Below are positions 34,200 through 44,115 of a DNA stretch of 64,000 nt, piece by piece (the stretch's first letter is position 1; the number at the start of each line of letters is the position of its first letter). Below the pieces are notes generated by a model that did not search any database, had not been told where the DNA came from, and saw nothing but the letters and a program-made list of their open reading frames with translations. Location of the stretch: the NCBI GenBank assembly GCA_036346405.1, contig CM070566.1, positions 53,497,231 to 53,561,230 of the forward strand, in the 5' to 3' direction. The translations under genes and the position numbers were made by a program. This DNA is from Phyllostachys edulis. Its lineage: Eukaryota > Streptophyta > Magnoliopsida > Poales > Poaceae.

Positions 34200-36310
34200 G
34201 CATATTATGATTAAATCCATGAACGTCTGAAAATAACCAAATGAAATCCAATAAAAACATATTCAAATCAAATGAAACACTTCAAATAAGATTAAACATA
34301 TTTATCAGCATCTTGAAAGAAGGGAGTAATTCAGATGAGGTCAAACATACTCATCTGGAGCTAATGAAGGAAATACTACAGACAAAGTATATCAGAGGGG
34401 TTGATGAAGGAAATACTTCAGACTAAAGTATAACCAAAGAAGCTGATGAAGGAAATACTACATACAAAAGTGGATAAATCTAATAGGGAGAAAGAATGTT
34501 TGTAGAAACATTTCTCACTAGCTACCTAGGTGAGAGGGATTACTTGGTTAGGTAATACTCTTTAGATCTGCTTTCGGATCACTAATCGTTCGATCACTAG
34601 GGACGGATGACAACGAATGACACCTAGAGTCTAGGTAATGTTGTTTTCTGTAACAGGCCACCTAGTACTCACCAACACTCTCTCTAGGCATTTTATGTAT
34701 ACATCCATGATGATCATACAGTCAAAATTAATCCTCTTATATGCTCTCATGATTATTTTAGTTAACCTCCAATTTAACCTAGACATTAGTGATATTGGCT
34801 AAGTATACACTAATGATTTCTAATCTCCAATTACCTTACCATCTTTTATTAACTATCTTATTGACCTAGTGGTACTATTTATATCATTAATACCATGACC
34901 TAAGGCCTACTGTTATTTAGACAATCATACTCCAAATCTTGACTTTTAATTAGTTTTCTATTCTCTTACATTGGTTGTTAATGGTTACCAAGCATTTTTC
35001 ACTTAAGCCTAATTACTTGAGTTGACCACTTTAATTTGGTTACTAAGTAAACAATTAACCTATCATTATTTGTCTAAACATCTAGTAGCTAACTCTCTAC
35101 TACTGTTTTAATTAATCCTACTAAATCTTCTATCCGACTTGTAGCTAACAACACTTAGCCTTAGCATACTAGCTAATCAAACTGGACTACAGTGGCAAAA
35201 GCTAGCGCAATTCTATTTAGGTTTGTCCTTGCAATCTAAAGGTGACATCTCACTGAGCATTTTGAATTAATCCCTAAGTAGATTTGTCTTTGCAATTTAG
35301 TTGACAATAGTTGGTTACTTACTATTATCTGACTTCTAATTACCCTTACTGTTCAGGTTCAGATGTTTTGGGAATCAAGAAGAGGTTTGCCTAGTGGGAG
35401 AAATTCTTGACTAAACTTCTCACTGGCTTAACTACCCATTGGTTGTTCACTGCTGGTCTGGGACATACATAACACTATTTGATTTTAGCATGTTTTGGTT
35501 GCTGTTAGTTAAATCCCCAAAAGATAAATGAATTAATGGAATTGCTAATTACTTGTATTAACCAAGGTTATTAGCCTACTATTAATTTTAGATCAAACAC
35601 CTTCTCTGTTCAGTTAACAGATTTATTAGCATACTGTATTTTCAGATTTTTATCTGAACTTTGATCATGTATTCAACTTGGAGGAAAATTTTCTGATGTG
35701 GAGTATTTGCCAGAACTCCATACTAATTCAATCATCCATTTGTCAAAATATAACTGAATGTTTCAACAGTCATTCAAGAAGCTTGCTATTAATTCTTGTT
35801 ATCTTCAGTTTTCACTAAAGTTCAGACCTTTTGCTCTTTTGAAACAGGATTTGCTTAATTGAAGTACTGTTCAACTAAACCTCTAACTGAATAATTTCTT
35901 TCAGAATGGCTAATAGGTTTAGTAACTATTTGTTTTAGACATGTTATTAGGCTATTGTCATTTCAGGTTTTCATCTAACATCTTCTCTGTTTATTTGATT
36001 GTCAAAGCTACTAAGCACTGACAAAATATTTTTAGCTATTGTACTTGACTAACATCAAGAGGTTTGAAACTTGAATACTGCATTAGTTGTTAATTCCACT
36101 CATTGATCCTTTGATTTAGTACTTAATGGACTGGCCTACTATCAAATTAGATTTATATCTATCATTCTTCTCTTGTTCATAAATCTGACAATAGAACCTT
36201 CTGTCTTGAAGTGCTTACTAAATCTGACAACATAACTTCTTGCCAATTAAAATTTTAATTTGCTAATTATACCTTTGAGTGACACAAGTATTAGTTAACA
36301 TGTTTGCTCT
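34200..36310. other. AT-rich interior of LTR I, no gene seen
   Basis: About 2.1 kb of AT-rich DNA is present that I could not match to the other H-family LTRs here, which are shorter in this interval. It may be an old insertion or diverged LTR sequence. Direct repeats of GATGAAGGAAATACTACAG type lie at 34365-34470. No TIR, target repeat or coding signal stands out. Confidence 0.4.
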
Positions 36311-37104
36311 AAACACCCTACAGGTGGGTTCCATCTCCAGTGACAGAGGGAGAAGGATTCACAGGTGGAGCTCTCGGCCAGAATAGGAGGTGGCTCGGCT
36401 GAAAAGGAGTGGCGGTCATCACCGGCGGTGGAGCAGCGGCGAGGCGGCGACGACTACTAAAATGAGTTGATAGGGGGCTAATGAAGCTACAGGAGACGAG
36501 GTTGCGGCTTCGGCGGCTCTGTGGTGGCACGGCAATCGCACACGACGACTGGCCATGGACGGGAAATGAGGTGGTGGCACTCGGAGAGAAATTAGGGGAA
36601 ACCAAGGGGAGCATGGGCATACCGGGGGTTCCAGGAGCACGATGGAGTGGTCGGAGGGAGACGCGGTGGCTGGAGTCGATCTAGCGGCGTCAATTGGCAG
36701 TGGCACGGGTGCTTCAATGGTGCGGGAGACCTGGGGATATCAAGAGAGCACGTGAGTGATAGGGGGCAGTAGAGGGAAACTAGAGGGTGCTCCCATGTGG
36801 AGGAATTGAAGGGAGGGTCGTCGGAGTTGAAGTGGCAGCGATGGAGGTGGATTCAGCTAGAGCCGAAGAAGAAGCCAGGTGCGCAGGCTCAAGTGGCTTC
36901 GATCCCAAAAATTGAATTGGGGTAGTGCCTCCTTGTTGCATACGGCGCACCATGACACGGTTTATGGCGGCCGGAGGGCTAGGAGGCGGCGCGGCCGGCA
37001 GAAAATGGCATTCAGGGCATCGCTTGGTTTGGAGCTTGGGAAGTGGTGGAAATGGGGGAGGAAGTTGGGGAAGATGGAAAAGAGGATGAGAGGCATCCCG
37101 TGCT

Positions 37105-37120
37105 CGGCTTATATAGGCAA
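37105..37120 (-). promoter_or_regulatory. TATA box of LTR I
   Basis: The minus strand reads TTGCCTATATAAGCCGAG, nearly the same as the TATA box of the H 3' LTR. A GC-rich stretch (36320-37100) follows in the direction of transcription. Confidence 0.6.
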
Positions 37121-37949
37121 GGGGCCGAAGCATTCGCGAGAGAGCTCGCGTGGACGCCGTGGTGGTAGATAGGACCGGGGTAGTGCGTGGCGACCGGGTG
37201 AAGCATGCCGTGGCTGGGCAAGTGAGGGCACGGCATGGGCTAGGGTGGGCTAGGGCAAACCCGGGGGCGGGCAGTCCGAAACCAGGGGCGGCAAGGTGCG
37301 TTGGCGCGAGGCACCATGCCGCATGGCCATGGCATGGATGCTGCTGCTGGCGCATGGTTTGGCCCATGGAAGAAGAAGCCTGGGAGTGGGCCCAGCCGGT
37401 CAGTGGGTGAAGGGGAAAATTGGATTTTCAATTTTTCCAAAAATAGTTGAGAGGTTTAGGAATTTATTTGATCAAGAAATATAAGTCTAAAAATCATGAA
37501 AATTTTAGGGAGGTTATTTTCATAGTCTATGTCATACTATAATTTTTGTATAATTTTATTTGTAACATATTTTAATCTAAAAATATTTTAATATCATGTT
37601 GGTATATATATTTCTATTGTTGAATTTGGGAAGAGTTTCAAAACATGTTTTGACTACTTCTTATTTTATTGATACTGTAATTACACCAAGTGTATATTTT
37701 AATTATCATATTATGTTTAGGTTGTTTTTAATTATTAATTAGGTTTTATTTATCATCTCTTATTTCAATTCATCTTAATTTCTTAATGAGTTTTAAATTT
37801 CCAGAATTTGATTCTCAAATTCTTTATTCAGACAAAAAGCCTTACAAATAAAATCTAGAAAAGCAATTGTAAATAAAAATCCATCAAAAGTTTCAAAAAT
37901 ATCACATTTTTATATTTTTGAAAATAAGCCCAAGTTTCGGGCTATTACA

Positions 37950-38540
37950 CATTCGATAATGTCGCTTAGACATAGGTGATGTCCCTGGCACTAAATCGAT
38001 GACGAACTCCATATCGCGATCCGGCGGCATTCCTGGCAATTCATCCAGAAATATGTCAGGATATTCACGTACTATAGGCACCTGGCTAAGCTCTAGAATT
38101 GAGATGGAATTTAGTGTGGGCTGCTATGATGGAGCGGCATAAGTGGAGGTAAAAACGATGTGTTCTCCGTCAGAGTTGACAAGAGAGATAGTTCGTTATG
38201 CGCAATCTATTACTCCATTGTGCTTGGCTAGCCAGTCCATCCCACGTATTATATCTAACTCAGGTGTATCTATCATAATGAAATTTGCTTTGAATCCTAC
38301 CCCATTGATTTTCATCTAGACTACGAAACAACAAAATTTTGTTCGCATGACCGATCCGAGGGAATAGACTACCATATTTGTGTCTAGGAGTGTAGTCTTT
38401 ATGTCTTGTTGTAGAGCAAATTTCTTCGATATGAATGAGTGAGAAGCTCTAGAATCAAATAATGCCAAAGTAGGTACAGAGTGAACAAAAATTGTACCTA
38501 TCACCACATTAGGTGACGAGCTAGCCTCTTCTGCGGTTGT
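37950..38540 (-). pseudogene. H protease and linker to RT
   Basis: The minus strand reads TLALFDSRASHSFISKKFA, then LDIIRGMDWLAKHNGVIDC, DIFLDELPGMPPDRDMEF and IDLVPGTSPMSKRHYRM up to the LTR I border. The retroviral-type aspartic protease active site is normally DSGAS. Here Gly is replaced by Arg, and there are two stops farther on, so the enzyme is dead. The linker continues directly into the RT at 27676 once LTR I and its CATTC repeat are removed. Confidence 0.9.
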
Positions 38541-38559
38541 ATGATTCAGACGGCTGCGT

Positions 38560-39790
38560 CTGAAGCTTTGTGCTGGCTTGGGCGCTTGCGGCCCTCCTCG
38601 ACCTCAAGCGAGGCCTTAGGGTCATTGCTGGACACGAAGGGGTGGAGGTTGAGGTGCTAGAAACTTCCTCTATGGATAATTACTCACATAATGTCCGCGC
38701 TCTCCACAGCCGAAGTAGGTGATGTCAGCGGCCCGGTTTTGAGTACCGGACGGTTGTAATCCATGGTTATATTATTGAATTGTGGTTTGCTAAGGGCGAG
38801 GACCTTGAGCTTGGAATCTTGGAGGTGGTGGTGCAGAAGGACGTGTGTTTTCTGGTTGCCAAACACGTGGTCAAGGCGCACTACTGCTTGCTGATTTTTG
38901 TGCGAGCCACTTGCGCTTGCGGCTCTCAACAATTGCTCGGGTACTGTCTTCAACCCGGATAGCCTTGTTGATCAGATCTTGGAAGTTGGGAACATTATGG
39001 GCAGCAAGTGACCACTTCATCTCATCGTTGAGATGTTCCCAGAAAAGTGCAATCTTTCTCCCTTCATTTGGTATCTCGGATGCTGCATAACAGGCGAGAT
39101 AATTGAATTGATGGAGAAACTCCATTACTGACTGGTTTCCCTAGCGGAGTACATAGAATTCCCACCTCTTGATGTCCATAATGCTTGAGGGAATGTGGGC
39201 ATTACGAAATGCCTCCTTGTAAGCGGCCCAGGTGACAGTTTAGCCCTCTAGAAGGATAACCTGATGATTTTCCCACCATGCAGCTGCGGTGTCTTGCAGT
39301 TGGTAAGATGCATACAGTACCTTCACCTCATTAGTGCACTGACCAATGATCAATTTGCTTTCGACGGTGCGGAGCCAATCATCCACATCGAGAGGATCAG
39401 CTAATGAAGCGAAGGTCAGTGGCTGAGTTCACATGAACTCGCCCATCCTAGATGACAGTCAATGGGCAGCAGCTCCGTTCCCTTCGGTAATAGTGCCGAG
39501 GGTTGCAGTGTTTTGCACTAGTTGCTGGAGTAGAAGTGTTTTGGTCTACCTTCCTTATTCAATCATGGCCAAGACTTATGCCATGGTGGGTGGTGACTGC
39601 AAGGTTTCTTCAACGGTGGCGGCAGACGTAGGCTGAGGTTGCTAAGCTGGCGTCGGTGTAGATGGATGCTGCAAATTGGGTTGTGAGGGTGTAGGAACCT
39701 CACCTCCCAGTTGTTGCGATCCGAAGGCAGCTCCCATTGCCATGAGTTGGCGAATTGAGCGTGTCACAAGCATCCTGCTCATACAAAATA
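38560..39790 (-). pseudogene. H gag
   Basis: Minus-strand pieces include SIRQLMAMGAAFGSQQ near the start (about 39760), DVDDWLRTVESKLIIGQC, AAAWWENHQVIL, MEFLHQFNYLACYAASEIP and INKAIRVEDSTRA, all typical of Tekay gag capsid. A degenerate zinc knuckle near 38720-38680 (FGCGERGHYVSNYP) lacks the first and last Cys. There are several stops and frame changes. Gag would form the particle that packages element RNA. Upstream to about 40110 there is no coding signal. Confidence 0.87.
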
Positions 39791-40120
39791 CAGTTCAACA
39801 AACGTGCGCAAGATAAGGGGAACAATCACAAGTTAAGTAGGTCGAAAAGTATTACCATCCCAACTAATTTAACATGTCTAAACTGAAATTATGCATATTT
39901 TTGAACCATAAGGGCAGCACACATGAATATTAAACATAAGGCCAAGTTTTACATGGCGTACGTGCCCGTTGCTTTTACATTACAAAAGAAGCAACTAGAC
40001 TAGCATAAGTAGCAGATTACAATAATTATACAGCTACATCCCACTTAACTCTAGACCTACAAAATGCCAAAAGTGCTCACGTTAAGTCCTACATGTGAGC
40101 TCTAGGCTATCCACCTCAGT

Positions 40121-40800
40121 CTAGTCGTCTGGCGGCGGCCAAAACACAAACATGCTGGGGTGTCGGACATTGGACCAGATGGGGATGCCGGGTCCTGGTA
40201 GCTCCTCAATAGGTGCTAGTATGGCATCCTCTCTGTACATCAGCGATGGTGAGAAGTGCCCCTGAGCCACCAGTGGTGCGATGCTGTCCTCGAGTAGGGA
40301 GATCCTCAGGCGGACCTCCATTAGCTCGCGGTATAACCGGTAGAGGTATCCGTCAAGAGACATCACTAGGGCGGCGAGGTGAATGTGGGGAGTTAGGAGT
40401 GGTCTATCCGCCACTCGGTAGATGTGCTCCTCCCGGTCCGTAGTCCGTGTTAAGAAATGGTAGAACAGGGCCTCCAACTCTAGCAACTCATGTCAAAGAT
40501 GTACTATGGCAATGTAGGCCATGTTGTAGAGTGACATCAGGATAGTAGAGCCTCTCCCGCAGTAACAGAAGGCGGGATCTCTAGGAGAACATCCTAGGAT
40601 GAGCACCCGGGCGAGATACTCGATGGACACTACACTGGAGGCGCGTGCTGAAGACCGTATACAGAGGTATATGTGGCCACTCTATGTGCAGAAGCATCAC
40701 CCAAACGGTATGCTTCAGGGTACCTTCCTTGAAGGCACTGGTGCGATATTGAGGTTCCCATTGGGTAGTCATCTACAATTTAAGAGCATGAGAAGTTAGT
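40121..40800 (-). pseudogene. Extra 5' ORF of element H
   Basis: Two minus-strand frames lie between primer site and gag: 40772-40581 (QWEPQYRTSAFKEGTLKH, VWVMLLHIEWP) and 40486-40121 (LELEALFYHFLT, LYRELMEVRLRISLLEDS, ending PPPDD). Position and the start W-P-Y match the extra 5' ORF of element E at 27758-28247, although the two are diverged. A function is not known to me. Stops separate the pieces. Confidence 0.5.
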
Positions 40801-40934
40801 AAACATGTAATAAGAGATATGGATAAGAAATGATGCTAGACAAGAAAAGAAATTTCAGCACTAGTTTCTTATTTATTCTCTATGTTATTTAACCAATACT
40901 TGTCATACTACTCCTTGGTCTTTACATACTACTA

Positions 40935-41200
40935 GAAGTTCACCCGCACTAGTCGGTGCGGGCACGTAGGCGTGTGAGCGTCTGGAGCGGGCCAGAGTGT
41001 CACGGAGAGGCCCATTCCAGCCCAAGCGCATGAGAAACACACGAAGTGGCCGAGCTGGCACTGGACGCGCGTCCCACAACCCTGCGAGAAATGCACAAAG
41101 CGCAAGCTGCTCTCGCACGAGATCTCGGCTGCACAGTGCTCATCCGACATGCCTCTTTTTTCGGGCGACGTGGCCCTCTAGCTAGGGGCCCTTTCCACCA
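40935..41200. other. GC-rich patch in the H leader
   Basis: A sharply bounded GC-rich stretch sits in AT-rich leader sequence. One edge has the palindrome CCCGCACTAGTCGGTGCGGG and the other GGGGCCCTTTCCACCAAGC. It may be a short inserted element, but I see no clear target repeat or terminal inverted repeats. The remaining leader (40800-40930 and 41200-41676) shows nothing. Confidence 0.35.
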
Positions 41201-41676
41201 AGCTTTAATATAGGTAATTAGACCTTTGTAATAGCAACCAATTGAACTCCATATGAGGGTAGGAGGGGTTTAAGGAATACTATATCACATTAATTTCAGC
41301 AAATACTAGTTTTTGAAATTTTGGGAAAGATCCATCCGAAGCAGCATCTTGTAGTGTCAATACCGGTTTCTTCCAAGAGATCTTTGGGTAGGATGTTTTA
41401 AGGACTTTTGTAAAACATTATGGTTCAGTTTTAATGTCCTACAAGTGTTTAGAAGCTTTTATTTTCTGAGAGCATCTCATCTCTCAAAACTAGAGTTAAT
41501 TTGAATAAGGTAACGAGAGATGACCAAAAGATAGACTTTAGATGAGAGGAGAAAGCTAAGAGGGATAAGATTAAGCAAAAACTCCTAAATTTTCATAATC
41601 ACTCTTATGATTAGGTTACATTTTTAATTCTAGGTCCTAATCTAACGACCATTCTATCTAGGCCTGTCCAACAATC

Positions 41677-41694
41677 AGTATGGCTTTGACACCA
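41677..41694 (-). other. Primer-binding site of H
   Basis: The minus strand reads TGGTGTCAAAGCCATACTG, one base different from the primer site of E and close to the initiator Met tRNA complement. It lies five bases inside the 5' LTR end. Confidence 0.85.
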
Positions 41695-41699
41695 AGCGC

Positions 41700-42075
41700 T
41701 GTGAAACCCCTGGGTGTGGAATACCCGAAGACCTTTTGTGTGTACCGTACTAGTCCCATGATCAATGGTTAGTACACGCATTCACAACATTTGGCATTCA
41801 CATCCATACATTCACAAGTAAAGGTAAGTAAAAGGAGTACTTAACTTAAGCGGTACAATTATTACACCAGCGGCCGACCGACCAAATATACACAAGTATG
41901 AACAAAGTAGGATAGCAGCGGAAGTAAAGACAAAAGTAGAAAAATCCCAGTAGTTTGCCCATCCAACCCTTAGGCAACCTGACAAGGTACAAGGTCCTAG
42001 ATAGACCCGTCACTGAACCCTCCGATTTCGAGTGCGAAGAAAGCATCATCTGGTATTGGCTCTTCTTCATACTCT
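41700..42075 (-). mobile_element. 5' LTR of H, first 376 bases before F
   Basis: It begins TGTGAAACCCCTGGG and aligns base by base with the H 3' LTR at 10467-10843. F interrupts it after ACTCT (42071-42075). The rest of this LTR must lie to the right of the window. Confidence 0.88.
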
Positions 42076-43989
42076 TGTTGATGACAAAATTTAGCATTTT
42101 TTAAAAAGGGGTTTAAAGACCTCTCGGGAGGTTCCAATTTTCAACACGGTACGACCGATGTGTTCCTGGCGGTAGTACCGCATGCTGTTTGGATCGCATT
42201 TGGTTTTTGTTGAAGTCATAGTTTTCAGCAAGCAAATAGCCAAATCGGTAGTACCAGCAAGATAAGTGCGGAACTACCTCTGAGAGGTACTACTGCAATA
42301 ATGCAGCGGTACTACCTCCAAGTGGTATTACCGCAATAATGCAGCGGTACTACCGCATGACGTTTTGATCTTAGTAGATTCTTGATGATGTCCGATTAAA
42401 AATGGACGGTCTAGATCATTGTGAACGTTTGGACCGTCCGAGCGTAAAGGGACTTATGAAGCGTCCGATTGAAATCCAACGGCTCAAAAGCAGGTGAACG
42501 TGTGGACCGTCCGAACGTAAAGAGACTTGTGAAGCGTTCGATTGGCCATTTCAATCTGGACCGTTCACGTGGCAAAACACAAGTTTTTTTAGGTCTTTTG
42601 AAGCATTTTAGTAACGCGGTAGTTCCGCAATATAAAGCGGTACTACCGCTCCAAGGTAATATCGCATGTTTAATGGTGGTAATACTGTTTTCTTGGATCT
42701 ACTACTGAGCAGTCCTACCGCACATATGCAAAGGTACGACCGCAGGTCACTTGATCTGAGATGGATTCTTTGAGACGTTTGATTGAAATCGGACGGTCGA
42801 AAAACAGATAAACGTTCGGACCTCCAAACAGTGTCCAGATCTAACGGCTAAAACATGTGGTCCGATCGGCCATTTCAATCTAGGCCGTCCACGTGGCAGG
42901 GAGTGTATCTTTGAGGCTTTTGAGCGTTTCTGTGAAACGGTAGTTCCGTGGTGTGGAGCGGTAATACCGCACCAAGGTGGTACCGAGTGTTTTGTGGCGG
43001 TACTTAAATTCCAGAGAAGGAGTTTTGGAGCTCTGGTATACATGAAGAGCAGTATGACCGCAGTTTGAATGGCGGTACTTCCGCATGGCGGTAGTACCGT
43101 GTACTGTTCAAGATCTCATCAGGAGCGACCACGTGGCTCCATCATGGCCACTTAGGACCTCCCTAGAGGCCCTTACATAGCGTCATCAGGACCGTTCAGG
43201 ATCTCCTTAAAAGCGTCTGCATGGTTTCATCAAAACTTCATCAAAGGTGTTTACGTGGCTTGATCAGAGACGTCCAGGACCTCCTCGGAACACGTACGAC
43301 GATTGATCAAAGCCGTTCAGGACCTCCCACATGAACTTCCCACAAGGACCATCTCAAGACTTTATGCTCACTTTATACAGCAAATCATCAGTACAAACGG
43401 TGGTATCGGAGGCCAACTGGTTATAAAGAGCGGTACGACCGGCTCATGGTGCAGTACTACCGCGGTACGGTCATTCCGATTGTTATTTGACGGAACTACC
43501 GTGTTTCGTTCAAGATCTTTTGAAGACCTCCTGCGCGGACCTTCGGCAAAGATTCCCTCAAGACTTTCCCATGAAGATCTTCTGTGTGGAAACTTACGTG
43601 TTTAAAATAGGAAAGATATGTCAAATATAGAAGGTTTGAAGATTGTAATCGAATCATATCTGTAAAAATTGGTTCAGCTAGGAGTCCTGAGCTCTTACGG
43701 CTAAGACCTGCTGCCCTTTAAATAGAAAAGGGTCATGGCCGATTGTAAGATCATCCAATCAATCAAATACCAATCGCAACTACTTTTATTCATAGTTCCT
43801 CGTAGTCCTGTGCCTTTCCAATCCCTTTTGCTTCCCGTCCAGCAAGATCGCAAGATCAACCTGTGCAAATACCACCGCGCTGCGCCACGACTAGCTCCGT
43901 CTAGGCGTTGCGCATTGGTGACATGATCCGGAGCACCTCATTGCTGCCGCGATCGTTGTGTTGTGCGCAGCACAATTCTGTGCGCAACA
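42076..43989 (+). mobile_element. 5' LTR of F
   Basis: It starts TGTTGATGACAAAATTTAGC and ends at about CAACA (43989), five bases before the primer site. It is rich in palindromes of GCGGTAGTACCGC type and CGTTCGGACCGTCCGAACG type. A TATA-like TTTAAATAG at about 43717-43725 could start transcription about 265 bases before the LTR end. Confidence 0.88.
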
Positions 43990-43994
43990 CAAAT

Positions 43995-44011
43995 TGGTGA
44001 CTCCGCTAGGG
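43995..44011 (+). other. Primer-binding site of F
   Basis: The sequence TGGTGACTCCGCTAGGG resembles the tRNA-Arg-complementary site known from Ogre and other Tat elements (TGGCGACTCC type). It differs from the Met-type sites of H and E. Confidence 0.7.
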
Positions 44012-44115
44012 AAGATCAATTCGGCTATAAGTTTACAGCTGAACCTGTTCCCTAGGCAAAAACTGAAGAAAAGGCTGCATTGTTGCACCAAATCAGAGGA
44101 GTAATCTCTGCAACC

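Larger units (their letters stand above)
32648..37949 (-). mobile_element. LTR I, main part (solo LTR of the H family in H)
   Basis: It ends GGGCTATTACA at 37949, followed by the target repeat CATTC (37950-37954) that matches the left end at 27677-27681. Its true start, TGTAATAGCCCGAAACTTGGG, resembles the start of the H 3' LTR at 17617. The left part (32648-34080) aligns with LTR-1 from about 8620 onward and includes CATGCAAGGCTAAGGTTTCGATAAC and GGGGGTGCTTGCC. The insertion sits exactly between the last protease-linker codons and RT of H. Apart from nested E it has no coding sequence, so it is a solo LTR. Confidence 0.85.
10467..42075 (-). mobile_element. Element H, nested Tekay/Del-like gypsy chromovirus
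   Basis: H lies on the minus strand. In transcription order it has a 5' LTR (from 41700 rightward, split by F), primer site 41677-41694, an extra 5' ORF, gag, protease, RT, RNase H, integrase with chromodomain, polypurine tract 17618-17632, and a 3' LTR (17617 to 10467). The left flank is GGATA (10462-10466). The two LTR ends at 10467 and 41700 agree at roughly nine of ten positions over 375 bases by eye, and are closer to each other than to LTR-1 or LTR I, which supports one element. Reading frames join precisely across LTR I, LTR D and the CACTA insertion once their target duplications are removed. Every gene segment has stops or frameshifts. Confidence 0.88.

Noticed and set aside
36780..37367. 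A 195-codon minus-strand open frame
   Set aside because: GC-rich part of LTR I around the TATA box, Pro/Ala/Ser-rich, overlapped by several other open frames in other phases and without any known motif.
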